Assembly: GCF_027941835.1 (NCBI RefSeq)
Contig: NZ_CP116005.1
Coordinates: 2,991,501 to 3,055,500, forward strand
DNA from: Sphingosinicella microcystinivorans
GTDB taxonomy: Bacteria > Pseudomonadota > Alphaproteobacteria > Sphingomonadales > Sphingomonadaceae
Length of the DNA: 64,000 nt
Reading direction: 5' to 3'
Part shown: one piece after another, positions 9,219-18,016 of the stretch
Position numbering within the stretch: position 1 is the stretch's first letter
Layout: every line of letters starts with the position of its first letter
Notes under the pieces: model-generated
Told to the model about the DNA's origin: nothing
The model's input: only the letters and a program-made list of their open reading frames with translations
The model's database searches: none
Program-made: the position numbers and the translations under genes

Positions 9219-9374
9219 ATGAGGCGCATTTATCCATTACTTCTCATCGTTGCCTGCGTAGTGCTGCTCGTTCTGGGACTATTCTGGAAAATCATCAGTG
9301 CTGACAATTGCATGGACCATGACGGCATGGTTGTCGCGCCTATGACCCGCAGCCAGCATTGTTTAGGTCGATAG
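9219..9374 (+). CDS. Possible 51-residue single-span membrane protein
   Basis: The frame encodes a basic start (MRRIYP), one strong hydrophobic helix (LLLIVACVVLLVLGLFW), then a short periplasmic tail with two cysteines (DNCMDHDG and SQHCLG). Size and layout fit a small inner-membrane protein, but there is no clear Shine-Dalgarno and no recognised family. It ends shortly before a palindromic repeat. Confidence 0.38.
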   Translation: MRRIYPLLLIVACVVLLVLGLFWKIISADNCMDHDGMVVAPMTRSQHCLGR

Positions 9375-9419
9375 CGTTGATTCGCCGAATGTCCGGCTTT
9401 GGGTCGTAACCAGACAGAA

Positions 9420-9487
9420 CGTCATACCGGCGAAGGCCGGTATCCATGACCACGGTCGTATGGATACCGGCCTTCGCCGGTATGACG
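9420..9487. repeat. REP-like palindromic element, copy 1
   Basis: Two perfect 28-base inverted arms (9420-9447 and 9460-9487) flank a 12-base loop. The arms begin CGTCATACCGGCGAAGGCC. This is the type of extragenic palindrome common in sphingomonad genomes. A second copy lies at 11363-11429 and differs at one arm position (GCGAAGGC against GCGCAGGC) with the change compensated in the other arm. Confidence 0.92.
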
Positions 9488-9532
9488 AGCGTGTAGGGTG
9501 GGATTGTCGGTGCGATATCGTGAGCGTCCGCC

Positions 9533-10564
9533 CTAAACCGCACCATAGCTCGCGTAGTGCGACCAGAAGTCGTTGTCCCGCGCGAAGTTCGTGAAGCTCA
9601 TGCCGATCGTCACGTCCAGCCCTTCGACATGGTGCCACCAGCCGACGGGGAGGAACAGCGCTTCGCCGGGGCCGATGTCGGCGATCATCGCGGGCGGGCG
9701 GATGCCGTCGCCGGGGCCGGGTTCGAGCGGTTCGGCGCCCCAGTCGCTGAAGCAGTGGCGGCTGTTCCGCATCAGCGGGGTGTGATGGCTGGAGACGAGG
9801 CGCACGCGCTTGCGGCCCGCGATCTGGAGCAGAAGATTGTTGGTGAGATCGTGGTGCCATGGCGTGACCGTGCCCCTGGGGCCGATCCAGAGGAAACCGC
9901 CGGGACCGCCGGGCTCGGCGAGGTAGCCGGGGATGGAGCCGGTGTCCGCATAGAGCGGTGCAAGCGCATCGCGGTTGTGCGTGTGGTTGTTCGCGGTGAC
10001 ATAGAAATCGTTTGTCGGTGCGGCCTCGCTGGCGCGCAGGCGGGCGATGATCTCGCGGAACGGGCGGACGGCGCCGTGCGCATCCGAATTGCGTTCGTAG
10101 TCCTTGTCGGCCTCGCGATCCCATTGCACGCGGACCTCGGCATTGCCGACGCGCGCTTCGAAATCGTCCAGCGACCAGCGCTTCAGCGCAGGCCAATGAT
10201 CGACGAGACCGGTGACGACGACGGGACGATGCGCGGCATAGAAATCGGAGAAGAAGGTTTCGGCGGAGAGCGCATGGACGCGCGGCACATCGCCCGATGC
10301 AGGCGCGGCGAGCTTCGCGTAGTTGGCGAGGAACCAGTCGCGCTTCGCGAGCCGCTGACGCAATCGCTCCCCGGCGGCAAGATAGGGGCTCTTCCGGGCA
10401 CGCTCGATTTCCGACACGGCGAGCGCATGGCCGATGCCACGGCTCGCAATCCGCTGCGCGAGGCGCGCGGGGTCATCGCCGCCGAGCAGCGCTTCGGCGA
10501 TCTCGCGGCGCAGGTCGTCGTTCACTGCGGCGACAGCGCCGCCGGCCTTCCTCGTCTTGCTCAT
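9533..10564 (-). CDS. Cupin_8 / JmjC-like oxygenase family protein
   Basis: A 343-residue protein with a C-terminal Cupin_8 domain related to FIH-type Fe(II)/2-oxoglutarate oxygenases. It has PVVVTGLVDHWPALKRWS (typical domain entry), the metal motif HHD in VTPWHHDLTNN, the core strand LLQIAGRKRVRLV and the distal histidine in LPVGWWHHVEGLD. The N-terminal 100 residues are helical and of unknown role. The ATG at 10564 (MSKTRKAGG) is chosen, since upstream residues read from the intergenic region. Substrate is unknown; hydroxylation of a protein or small molecule is possible. Confidence 0.85.
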   Translation of the reverse strand: MSKTRKAGGAVAAVNDDLRREIAEALLGGDDPARLAQRIASRGIGHALAVSEIERARKSPYLAAGERLRQRLAKRDWFLANYAKLAAPASGDVPRVHALSAETFFSDFYAAHRPVVVTGLVDHWPALKRWSLDDFEARVGNAEVRVQWDREADKDYERNSDAHGAVRPFREIIARLRASEAAPTNDFYVTANNHTHNRDALAPLYADTGSIPGYLAEPGGPGGFLWIGPRGTVTPWHHDLTNNLLLQIAGRKRVRLVSSHHTPLMRNSRHCFSDWGAEPLEPGPGDGIRPPAMIADIGPGEALFLPVGWWHHVEGLDVTIGMSFTNFARDNDFWSHYASYGAV

Positions 10565-10854
10565 GCCTGCCCGATCTTCATGTTCACGGGGCCGTCTATG
10601 GGCGGCCGATGTTTCACCGATTTGACACATAGCGACTTTCGTCAGCAGCCGTCAGCCGTTCGTCGGCGGCAATGATCGTTCGTCGAGCGGCCTTCGCGGG
10701 CAATCGAAGCCGTGCGGCGGAGACGAACGGCGCGCGGTAACTACAGGATGCGGATCGGGAGCGACGGACCCCACAGTCCCAGCAGTCCGGACGTTCCCGG
10801 TTCGCAGCCTGAAATTCCCCGCCTCCCACAGGCGACACTGGAAGGACCGTTGTG

Positions 10855-11226
10855 ATGACCCTCGTGAAGATCAGCGCGATTGCGTTCGCCGCCGCAATGA
10901 CCACCGCTGCTTTCGCTCCTGCGGCGCACGCCATGGAAGAAACCGTCATCGAAGCGAACACGGCGCGCCCGGTCGCCTACGTGAAATACGGCGATCTGAA
11001 CCTTGCCACCGATGCGGGCGTGAAGACGCTGCACGATCGCGTGCGCCGCGCCGCCACCGCGATGTGCGTCGAGCGCGGTATCCGTGACCTGCGCCGGGAG
11101 ATGGCGGGCATCGCCTGCCGCAACGCCGCGATCAGCAGCGCCGCGCCCCAGATCACTGCCGCGATCAACAATGCCGGAACGCAGGTGGCGTCTAACGCGC
11201 CCGCGATCACGATCGCGATGCCGTAA
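10855..11226 (+). CDS. UrcA family exported protein
   Basis: A small 123-residue secreted protein with a cleavable signal peptide (IAFAAAMTTAAFAPAAHA). The mature region shows the UrcA pattern: YGDLNLATDAGVKTLHDRVRRAA, a cysteine in AMCVERG, then RREMAGIACRNAAI, giving one predicted disulphide. UrcA proteins are abundant in sphingomonads and caulobacters and have no defined function. GGAAGGA is eight bases before the ATG. A strong terminator follows, so it is probably a single-gene unit. Confidence 0.87.
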   Translation: MTLVKISAIAFAAAMTTAAFAPAAHAMEETVIEANTARPVAYVKYGDLNLATDAGVKTLHDRVRRAATAMCVERGIRDLRREMAGIACRNAAISSAAPQITAAINNAGTQVASNAPAITIAMP

Positions 11227-11251
11227 CGCGCGGCGATCCCATACGCCGCCA

Positions 11252-11292
11252 AAGGGCGGGCACCGTGTCCCAGTGTGCCCGCCCTTCTTTTT
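11252..11292 (+). terminator. Rho-independent terminator of the UrcA gene
   Basis: AAGGGCGGGCAC (11252-11263) pairs perfectly with GTGCCCGCCCTT (11275-11286) around an 11-base loop and is followed by CTTTTT. Confidence 0.87.
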
Positions 11293-11362
11293 GGCGATTG
11301 TATCGCTTGCAAACAGCAGGTCTGAAAGCCTGCGATGGACGGGGAAACGGACATAGTCCCAT

Positions 11363-11429
11363 CGTCATACCGGCGCAGGCCGGTATCCATACCACGGTCG
11401 CATGGATACCGGCCTGCGCCGGTATGACG
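11363..11429. repeat. REP-like palindromic element, copy 2
   Basis: Perfect 28-base inverted arms at 11363-11390 and 11402-11429 around an 11-base loop. It is the same family as the element at 9420-9487, with a compensated change in the arm. It lies in the gap between the convergent UrcA and lytTR genes. Confidence 0.92.
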
Positions 11430-11526
11430 GGTGTGTGGGTCGGCGGGAGCCGTCAACCATGCAGCGTGTTTGCAAGCGGCATTATCGCCTTCTTTTTTGG
11501 GGGAGTGCCGATCGCGCTCCCCTTTT

Positions 11527-12264
11527 CTATTTGCCGGTGATGCGCTTCACGTCGGAGAGATAGGTGCGGCCGATGCGGTGATCGCCGCCGTCGCCGAGAT
11601 CGACCGACCACACGCCGTAGCCGAGATGGACGAGACCCCTGATGCGGTCGCGCCGGATGATCTTGGAACGGTGGATGCGGATGAAGCGATCCGGGTCCAG
11701 CCGCCGTTCGAGTTCCTTGATCGTCTGGTGAAGCAGGAACGAGCGGTCCGCGGTGTGCAGGCGCATGTAGTCGCGCTCGGCCTCGATCATCTCGATGGCC
11801 TCGACATCGACGCGGACGATCTCCGAGCGGTGTGGAACCCAGAACTCCCTGACGTAGCCGTCGTCCTCCGCAGGGCTCGCCGGTGCGTTCGCGCGCAGCT
11901 CCCGCACGCGCGCCAGCGCCTTGCCGAGGCGGTCGGGATCCACCGGCTTCAGCAGATAGTCGGCGGCGGCGACATCGAACGCAGTGACGGCGTATTGATC
12001 GAAGGCGGTGACGAACACCACGGCGGGGCGCTGCGGCAGGCGCTGGACCGCCTGCGCGACGCCGATGCCGTCGAGCCCCGGCATCGAGATGTCGAGCAGC
12101 AGGAGATCGGGCGCGAGCGCCTCGATCAGGCGCAGCGCCTGCCCGCCGGTGCTCGCCGTGCCGACGAGGTTGACGCCCTCGAACCGCGACAGCAGCACCT
12201 GCATACGTTCGATCGCCATCGCTTCGTCATCGACGACGAGCGTGCGGAGCGGGCTGTCAGGCAT
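11527..12264 (-). CDS. LytTR-type response regulator
   Basis: A 245-residue transcription factor. The receiver domain (about 1-120) has the acidic pair Asp12/Asp13, phospho-acceptor Asp58 in LLLLDISMPG, Thr in FVTAFD and Lys in YLLKPVD. The LytTR DNA-binding domain (about 145-245) contains EIVRVDVEAIEMIEAERDYM and FIRIHRSKIIRRD. Its start overlaps the end of the upstream histidine kinase by eight bases, so the two form one operon and one signalling pair. Targets are not evident from the neighbourhood. Confidence 0.93.
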   Translation of the reverse strand: MPDSPLRTLVVDDEAMAIERMQVLLSRFEGVNLVGTASTGGQALRLIEALAPDLLLLDISMPGLDGIGVAQAVQRLPQRPAVVFVTAFDQYAVTAFDVAAADYLLKPVDPDRLGKALARVRELRANAPASPAEDDGYVREFWVPHRSEIVRVDVEAIEMIEAERDYMRLHTADRSFLLHQTIKELERRLDPDRFIRIHRSKIIRRDRIRGLVHLGYGVWSVDLGDGGDHRIGRTYLSDVKRITGK

Positions 12265-13393
12265 GGGAGATCACCGGGCTTGGCATGGGGCGCTTCACGG
12301 GAATTGCGATGTCGACGCGGAAGCCGCCGCCCGGCCACGGACCCGCCTTGAACGCGGCGGCATCGCCGAAGCGCGCGCGCAGCCGGTTGCGAACGTTGTT
12401 GAGGCCGGTGCCGGTGCCGTCCACCTGCGCCTGCGGCGCCGCGAACGCGCCGTCGTCCTCCACGACGATATGCAGCATTGCGTCGTGCAGACTCGCCTTC
12501 ACGCGGATGCACACCGGCGCGTTCGAAGGCGACACCGCATATTTTACGGCGTTCTCGACCAGCGGCTGGAGGATCAGGCTCGGCACCCGTTGCCGTGCGG
12601 CTTCAGGGTCGATGTCGAAGGCGAATTCGAGACGGTCGCCGAAGCGGGCGCGCTCCACTTCGAGATAGAGGCGCTGCTGTTCGAGTTCGTCGGCGAGCGG
12701 AATGTCCTCGGTCGGATCGCTGGTGAGGCTCGCACGGAAGAACGTCGAGAGGTTCAGGATCATCTTCTCCGCTTCCTCGTTGCGGTTGCGCAGCACGAGC
12801 GACGACAGCGAGTTGAGCGTGTTGAACAGGAAATGCGGGTTGATCTGATAGCGCAGCGCGCGCAGCTGCGCGGCCTGTGCCTCCTCGCGGAAGGCGGCGG
12901 CGCGGCGCTCGGCGTTCGCGGCATCGGCGGCATAGCCGAGCGCAAGGTGGAACGCCGCCCACGCCGCGAAGAAGAAGAACCACGTCACCGTGCCTTCGAA
13001 GATGATCGCCAGCAGCATGGCGAGCGAACGCTCCTTGTGCGCGAAATCCTCGGCGACGGAGGGCAGCGGCTCGTAGACGTAGAAGGCATAGAAGTTGAAC
13101 GTGGTGAACAGCGCCGCGGCGGGCACGCAGAGCAGGAACATCATCAGCGCGCGCCTGCGCAGGGGCGCCTTCTCGAGCGGGGCCAGCGCCAGGTAGAGCG
13201 CCCAGCTGATCGCCATGCCGATGATCGTGACCACGGCGCGGCGCCCTGCCATCGGGAGCAGTTCTTCGAAGCCGAGCGCGAACGCGCGCAGGGTGACGAT
13301 GAGGAAATAGAAAAGCCAGAAGCCGAAGATCGACTGGATGGCTGTGCGTGCCGAATCGTTGGCGAGCACGCCCTGGAGCAACGACCTGTTCAT
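12257..13393 (-). CDS. LytS-like sensor histidine kinase
   Basis: A 378-residue membrane kinase with about four to five N-terminal helices (residues 20-165), then the His_kinase (LytS/YehU) domain. The phospho-acceptor region is YQINPHFLFNTLNSLSSLV and the ATP-binding domain has LILQPLVENAVKYA and the glycine region GTGTGLNNVRNRLR. The ATG at 13393 follows GGGGGTC. It partners the LytTR regulator downstream. The sensory segment has no recognised ligand-binding domain, so the stimulus is unknown. Confidence 0.93.
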   Translation of the reverse strand: MNRSLLQGVLANDSARTAIQSIFGFWLFYFLIVTLRAFALGFEELLPMAGRRAVVTIIGMAISWALYLALAPLEKAPLRRRALMMFLLCVPAAALFTTFNFYAFYVYEPLPSVAEDFAHKERSLAMLLAIIFEGTVTWFFFFAAWAAFHLALGYAADAANAERRAAAFREEAQAAQLRALRYQINPHFLFNTLNSLSSLVLRNRNEEAEKMILNLSTFFRASLTSDPTEDIPLADELEQQRLYLEVERARFGDRLEFAFDIDPEAARQRVPSLILQPLVENAVKYAVSPSNAPVCIRVKASLHDAMLHIVVEDDGAFAAPQAQVDGTGTGLNNVRNRLRARFGDAAAFKAGPWPGGGFRVDIAIPVKRPMPSPVISHA

Positions 13394-13501
13394 TGACCCC
13401 CATGATAGCGCATCCCCGCGAGGATTGCGCGGGGGCGGGAGCGCCCTTCGTCGAAGCGCATGGCCGCTTCGCAGGAAATAGGCCGGTAAAAGTCCCCGGG
13501 G

Positions 13502-13545
13502 CAAAAGAAAAGCCCGGCGCGTCGTGGATACGAAACGCGCCGGGC
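13502..13545 (-). terminator. Rho-independent terminator, probably bidirectional
   Basis: GCCCGGCGCGT (13512-13522) pairs perfectly with ACGCGCCGGGC (13535-13545). On the minus strand it is followed by TTTTCTTTT, so it ends the KPGPKPK-repeat gene. On the plus strand it is followed by CATTCTCTTTTT. Confidence 0.87.
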
Positions 13546-13562
13546 CATTCTCTTTTTAACGC

Positions 13563-14639
13563 TTACTTCTTCGGCGCGGGCCGCGACGACGGACGCGGTC
13601 CGCGGCGGCGCGGCGTCAGCCCCGCAGGGGCCGCCGGCTTCGCGGGCGCCGCCTTCGGCTTCGGACCCGGTTTCGCCTTCGCCGCGGCCGGAGCAGCGGC
13701 GCCGTTCACCGCAGGCTTCGGTGCGGCGGCAGCGGCTTTCGGCTTCGGACCCGGCTTGCCCTTGGGCTTGGCGGGCGCCTTCACGGCCGGCTTCGGTGCA
13801 GCGGCCTTCGGCTTGGGACCGGGCTTGCCCTTCGGCTTCGCGGGGGCCGACACCGACGGCGCGGCAGGCGCGGCCGCCGGCTTCGCGGGCGCAGCGGCCT
13901 TCGGAGCCGGCTTCGCTTTCGGCTTCGCCGCAGCCTTTGCCGGGGCCTTTACCGCGGCCTTCGCGGCAGGCTTGGCGGCCGCCTTGGCAACAGGCTTCGC
14001 CTTCGGCTTGGGACCGGGCTTGCCCTTCGCCTTTGCAGGCGCAGCCGCCGGTTTCGCAGCAGCGGCTTTCGGCTTCGGACCCGGTTTGCCCTTCGGCTTG
14101 GCGGGCACCTTCACGGCCGTCTTCGCGGCGGCGGCCTTCGGCTTCGGGCCGGGCTTGCCCTTGGGCTTCGCAGGCGCGGCGACCACGGGCTTGGCGGCGG
14201 CGGGCTTTGCGGCAGCGGCCTTCGGCTTGGGACCGGGTTTGCCCTTCGGCTTCGGACCCGGCTTCGCCTTCGGGGCGACCCTTGCACCGATTGCCGTCGA
14301 AGCCGCGAACTTCGTGATCTCGTTCGCGACCGTGCTTGCGAGTTCCTTGGCGACCTTTTCGAAACCGGCGCGCGAGTCCGCCTTCTGAAGTTTCTTGCCG
14401 GCCGTCTTGATGTCGTCGACCAGAGTCTGCACGCCGCTCTTGCGGAGCGTCAGCGACGCCTGATCGAGCCACTGCGCGAACACGGCCTCGGCCCGCGCCT
14501 GCAACTGGGCACCGGCCGCGGCGAGGTGTTCGCCGAAATCCGTATTGGAACCGGTCGAGGGCTTTTTCGCTGCCGGTTTGGCAGGGCTCGCCTTCTTCGG
14601 TTTCTTTGCCTTCGCTGCGGTATCTTTCTTCTTCGCCAT
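13563..14639 (-). CDS. Basic KPGPKPK-repeat protein, probably nucleoid-associated
   Basis: A 358-residue protein in two parts. Residues about 25-120 form a helical domain (DFGEHLAAAGAQLQARAEAVFAQWLDQ) without a name I can give. The remaining two thirds is Ala/Lys/Pro-rich and disordered, with eight copies of KPGPKPK separated by alanine-rich linkers, ending in RRRGPRPSSRPAPKK. The composition resembles histone H1-like and AT-hook-like proteins, so DNA binding is a reasonable inference. ATG 14639 is favoured over 14642 because GGGAG is then seven bases away. It is a single-gene unit with its own terminator. The repeat number may vary between strains because the DNA is itself repetitive. Confidence 0.85.
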   Translation of the reverse strand: MAKKKDTAAKAKKPKKASPAKPAAKKPSTGSNTDFGEHLAAAGAQLQARAEAVFAQWLDQASLTLRKSGVQTLVDDIKTAGKKLQKADSRAGFEKVAKELASTVANEITKFAASTAIGARVAPKAKPGPKPKGKPGPKPKAAAAKPAAAKPVVAAPAKPKGKPGPKPKAAAAKTAVKVPAKPKGKPGPKPKAAAAKPAAAPAKAKGKPGPKPKAKPVAKAAAKPAAKAAVKAPAKAAAKPKAKPAPKAAAPAKPAAAPAAPSVSAPAKPKGKPGPKPKAAAPKPAVKAPAKPKGKPGPKPKAAAAAPKPAVNGAAAPAAAKAKPGPKPKAAPAKPAAPAGLTPRRRGPRPSSRPAPKK

Positions 14640-14710
14640 CATGATCTCCCATTGACGGATGGAGGACGCTAACATGTCCGTAAATTTTGGAAACTACCAA
14701 AGCGCCGATA

Positions 14711-14884
14711 ATGCGTAATAATTGCCATATTCTTGATGGAATTAGTCATGGCAAAACGCAAGACAGGATTTCTGAAGGTGTATCCAACGATCCCGAGGAC
14801 CCTGACGTGAAGCTTGATATAGAACTCGACGAAAGTTTTCCGGCAAGCGATCCGCCCTCGTGGACGCAACCGGAACATGACTGA
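14711..14884 (+). CDS. Small acidic protein with ESFPASDPPSWT motif
   Basis: A 57-residue acidic protein ending in ELDESFPASDPPSWT. That motif is shared by many short proteobacterial proteins of unknown function, which is why I consider it real. The ATG at 14711 is the closest in-frame start to a normal length, but a Shine-Dalgarno is not obvious. It lies 18 bases before the mannose-6-phosphate isomerase gene on the same strand and may be co-transcribed with it. Confidence 0.62.
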   Translation: MRNNCHILDGISHGKTQDRISEGVSNDPEDPDVKLDIELDESFPASDPPSWTQPEHD

Positions 14885-14902
14885 CGGAAGGCGCTGAAAA
14901 CG

Positions 14903-15733
14903 ATGACGGTCACCATGCTGATAACACGCCGCATCGCGAAACCCTGGGGCAGGCGACATCTCTCACCGTTCTTTGAAGACGTGCCCGAGGACGATGAAAA
15001 GATTGGCGAGATCTGGTTCGAGACTCCCGACGGACGCGATCCGGAATTGCTGATCAAGTACCTGTTCACGAGCGAGCGCCTGTCCGTTCAGGTGCACCCC
15101 GACGACGATGCTGCACGCGCCGCGGGCTATTCGCGCGGCAAGGACGAAGCGTGGCTGGTGCTTGCCGCCGAACCGCACGGCACGGTCGGGCTCGGCACGG
15201 TCCGCCCGCTGTCGCCGGAGGAATTGCGCGACGCCGCGATCGACGGTTCGATCGAGCAATTGATCGACTGGAAGCCGGTGAAGGCGGGTGACTTCATCTA
15301 TTCGCCGGCCGGCACGGTCCACGCGATCGGCGCCGGAGTCACCATCATCGAGATCCAGCAGAACGTCGATCTCACCTACCGGCTCTACGACTACGGGCGT
15401 CCGCGCGAGCTGCATCTGGAGGAGGGTGTCGCGGCCTCGAACGCGCATCCGTTCTTTGTTTCGGACGAGCGGCACGATCTGAGCCGCGGCCGCACGCTGC
15501 TGTCGGCGGGCGGCAAATTCGTCGTCGAGCGCTGGCGCACCGGCGCGCGTCTGCATTTGCGGCCGCCGCGCGGCCGTCCCGTGTGGATCACCGTGATCGA
15601 CGGGCGTGCAGGCACCGCGAAGTCGGGCGAGACGCTGCTCGTGGAAGGCGATGCCGATCTGGAAGCCGTGCCCGGCAGCGATCTCCTCGTCGCCTATCCC
15701 GGCAGCGAGGTCGCGACGATCCTGGAATTCTGA
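14903..15733 (+). CDS. manA: Class I mannose-6-phosphate isomerase
   Basis: A cupin-fold zinc enzyme interconverting mannose-6-phosphate and fructose-6-phosphate, feeding GDP-mannose and polysaccharide synthesis. The 276 residues show the class I features: KPWGRR start, zinc-ligand region SVQVHPDDDAA, glutamate in DEAWLVLAAE, and the GTVHAIGAGVTIIEIQQ strand with the distal histidine. YRLYDYGR follows. It is shorter than E. coli ManA but typical of the short class I form. The ATG at 14903 has GGAAGG 11 bases upstream; an ATG at 14915 is possible. Confidence 0.9.
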   Translation: MTVTMLITRRIAKPWGRRHLSPFFEDVPEDDEKIGEIWFETPDGRDPELLIKYLFTSERLSVQVHPDDDAARAAGYSRGKDEAWLVLAAEPHGTVGLGTVRPLSPEELRDAAIDGSIEQLIDWKPVKAGDFIYSPAGTVHAIGAGVTIIEIQQNVDLTYRLYDYGRPRELHLEEGVAASNAHPFFVSDERHDLSRGRTLLSAGGKFVVERWRTGARLHLRPPRGRPVWITVIDGRAGTAKSGETLLVEGDADLEAVPGSDLLVAYPGSEVATILEF

Positions 15734-15740
15734 ATCGGGG

Positions 15741-16520
15741 TCACGCGCGGCGCGCGGTCTCCAGCGGTTCGCGCGTCACCGGGTAGCCGATGCCTTCCGG
15801 GATGCAGAGATGGGGGCCGTCGTCGCACATGCGGACCTCGGGCTGCACTGTGACCACCGGCGTTTCGGCCGCGTGGCCGATGAGCGCCTCGATGCTGCCG
15901 AACTGCGCGAGGCGTTCGAGGTTCCGGCGCGTCGGGAACATCACCTCCGCCTCCTTGCGATCGGCGCGCGCGATGGCTTCGGCGGGCGTGATCCACCACG
16001 ACGTGGTCGCCTCGTTGCCGTCGTGTCCCGCGCTCGCGCCCTCAGGCAGGCGCGCGAGATAGAAGCGGGTGTCGTAGCGCTTGCCGTGAAGACCGGGCGG
16101 CGGCACCCAGCGCGCGAACGGGACTAGCACGTCGAGATCGATCTGCTGATCGTGGCGTGTGAGAAAGTCGGAGAAGGCGAGCGCGCGCGCGGCGATCGCG
16201 GGCTGCGCTTCGATGAAATCGCGCTCGGCGATCCCCGGCCCGCGCGTAAGCAGAACGCCCGCTTCCTCGAAGCTCTCCCGAACGGCGGCGACGCGCGCGG
16301 CGACCTCCGCGAGATCGAGATCGTGGCGGCTTGCAACCAGCCGCGAGGCGGCGAGGTCCATGTCGCGCGCGTCCACCTTGCCGCCCGGGAAGGCGATCAT
16401 CCCCGCCGCGAAGCCCATCGTCTGCGCGCGGGTCTGCATGAAGATTTCGGGCGCACTGTATCCTTCGCGCAGAAGGATCAGCGTCGCGGCGGGCATGACA
16501 TCGGCGTTCGGTGTAGACAT
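15741..16520 (-). CDS. Nudix hydrolase with an insertion in the Nudix box (NUDT19-like)
   Basis: A 259-residue Nudix-fold phosphohydrolase. The Nudix box begins [10 protein letters not shown] and resumes [11 protein letters not shown] after an insertion of about 20 residues. This split box is characteristic of the NUDT7/NUDT19-like branch, some members of which hydrolyse CoA derivatives. The N-terminal TLILLREG strand and the FARWVPP element are also typical. The ATG at 16520 is used; a longer start at 16574 would run into the divergent DUF4126 gene's leader. Substrate is not proven. It is convergent with manA, seven bases apart. Confidence 0.88.
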   Translation of the reverse strand: MSTPNADVMPAATLILLREGYSAPEIFMQTRAQTMGFAAGMIAFPGGKVDARDMDLAASRLVASRHDLDLAEVAARVAAVRESFEEAGVLLTRGPGIAERDFIEAQPAIAARALAFSDFLTRHDQQIDLDVLVPFARWVPPPGLHGKRYDTRFYLARLPEGASAGHDGNEATTSWWITPAEAIARADRKEAEVMFPTRRNLERLAQFGSIEALIGHAAETPVVTVQPEVRMCDDGPHLCIPEGIGYPVTREPLETARRA

Positions 16521-16585
16521 GCCGCGTATGTGGACCCGCAATGCGCGCTTGCCAAGCGGGGCGATGCCTATCATTTTCTCGCGCC

Positions 16586-17179
16586 ATGGGCCCGATCGAA
16601 CTGCTCGGTGTCGCCGCCAGCCTCAGTCTGCTCGCGGGATGGAGGCTCTATGCGACGGTGTTCGCGGCGGGGCTCGCGATGCGTTCCGGCCTCCTTGACC
16701 TGCCGCAGCATCTTCAAAGCCTCGATGTCTTCGCCAGCCCGTGGGTGATCGGCATCGCCGCGATCGGTCTCGTCGCCGAGTTCTTCGCCGACAAGATCGC
16801 GTGGCTCGACAGCATCTGGGATGCGATCCACACGGCGATCCGGCCGCTCGGCGGCGCGCTCATCGCGCTCGCCGTCGTCGATGCCGGCGATCCGGCATGG
16901 CAGGTGGCGGCGTTCCTGCTCGGCGGCGGCGCGGCGTTCGTCAGCCACAGCGCGAAGGCGAGCGGCCGCGCGGTCGTGAACGCAAGCCCGGAGCCGTTCT
17001 CGAACGTGATCGTTTCGGGCGTGGAGGACGTGCTCGCCATCGGGGGATTGACGCTCACGCTCGTCGATCCGGTGCTCGCCGGGATCGTCGCCGTGTCGCT
17101 TCTCGCGGTGACCTTACTCCTTCTTTACGTGAGCTGGCGTATCCTGAAACGCATCGACGTGGTGCTGCGGAAACTCTGA
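16586..17179 (+). CDS. DUF4126 membrane protein
   Basis: A 197-residue membrane protein with about four to five hydrophobic segments. Family features are [49 protein letters not shown], and the glycine-rich GGALIALAV and [13 protein letters not shown] regions. DUF4126 has no assigned function. The ATG at 16586 is chosen over 16541 because the family starts with PIELLG. It ends one base before the PhyH gene, so the two are likely co-transcribed. Confidence 0.88.
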   Translation: MGPIELLGVAASLSLLAGWRLYATVFAAGLAMRSGLLDLPQHLQSLDVFASPWVIGIAAIGLVAEFFADKIAWLDSIWDAIHTAIRPLGGALIALAVVDAGDPAWQVAAFLLGGGAAFVSHSAKASGRAVVNASPEPFSNVIVSGVEDVLAIGGLTLTLVDPVLAGIVAVSLLAVTLLLLYVSWRILKRIDVVLRKL

Positions 17180-17180
17180 A

Positions 17181-17993
17181 ATGATGCTCATCGAGGATTA
17201 TGCGCGGGACGGTTACGCGATCGTCCGGCGGTTCTTTCCGCCTGCCGAGATCGCGCGGATCGGCGCGGCGATCGACAAAGTGCACGCCGAAGCCGTCGCG
17301 CACGGGCGCAGCTTCCGGCACGGCAATCTCTTCTACAAGGTCGCGGACGGCGAGGTGCGCATGGCGCAGTGGCCGTCGTGGCGCAGCGACGTGCTGAGCG
17401 ACGTGCGCACCGACCCGCGTTTCGCATCGCTGCTTCGGGACATGATCGGCGACGACATCAAGCAGATCATCAACCAGATCCACTGGAAGCGGCCGGGCGG
17501 GAAGGGCGATTTCGCCTTTCATCAGGACTCGCGCTTCCGGCGGCCGCCGGACGCCTACCGCAATCTCGGCGCCAGCTATGTGCAGACGGGGCTTGCGGTC
17601 GATCCGCACAATGCCCGCTCGGGCGGGATGCGGATCCTGCCGGGCAGCCACCGGCTCGGCGCGCTCGACATGGAAGTGGCGGGCGCCGTGATGGACAATG
17701 CCGCCGCCGAAGAGGCGCTCGTCGCGCTCGGCCTCGATCCGGAAGGGCTCATCGACCTCGACCTCGAACCCGGCGACCTTGCGATCTGGAGTCCCTATCT
17801 GGTGCACGGCTCGGGCACGAACCGGGCCGGTCACTACCGGCGCTTCTATATCAACGGCTACGTGCGCGCGGCGGATTGTGACCGGGGCGAGTGGGCGTTC
17901 CGGGGCGGCGAGCCGGTCCCGCTCGGTCCCGAACCGGCGCTCGTCCACTACGAACAGCTTCACAAGCGGTCTGAGCCGCACTATCTAGACTGA
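17181..17993 (+). CDS. Phytanoyl-CoA dioxygenase (PhyH) family protein
   Basis: A 270-residue Fe(II)/2-oxoglutarate-dependent oxygenase. The iron-binding HxD is in FAFHQDSRF, and the distal His and 2-oxoglutarate-binding Arg are in LVHGSGTN and HYRRFYING. The GMRILPGSHRLG loop is characteristic of the family. Substrates of bacterial members are varied and cannot be told from sequence. ATG codons at 17181 and 17184 are both possible. It closely follows DUF4126. Confidence 0.88.
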   Translation: MMLIEDYARDGYAIVRRFFPPAEIARIGAAIDKVHAEAVAHGRSFRHGNLFYKVADGEVRMAQWPSWRSDVLSDVRTDPRFASLLRDMIGDDIKQIINQIHWKRPGGKGDFAFHQDSRFRRPPDAYRNLGASYVQTGLAVDPHNARSGGMRILPGSHRLGALDMEVAGAVMDNAAAEEALVALGLDPEGLIDLDLEPGDLAIWSPYLVHGSGTNRAGHYRRFYINGYVRAADCDRGEWAFRGGEPVPLGPEPALVHYEQLHKRSEPHYLD

Positions 17994-18016
17994 TGGGAAT
18001 AAAGGAAAATCCGGAT

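Noticed and set aside
11496-11526. Hairpin GGGGAG/CTCCCC after lytTR as its terminator
   Set aside because: The T-tract is on the plus-strand side only; on the minus strand the stem is followed by A residues, so it is not a terminator for lytTR.
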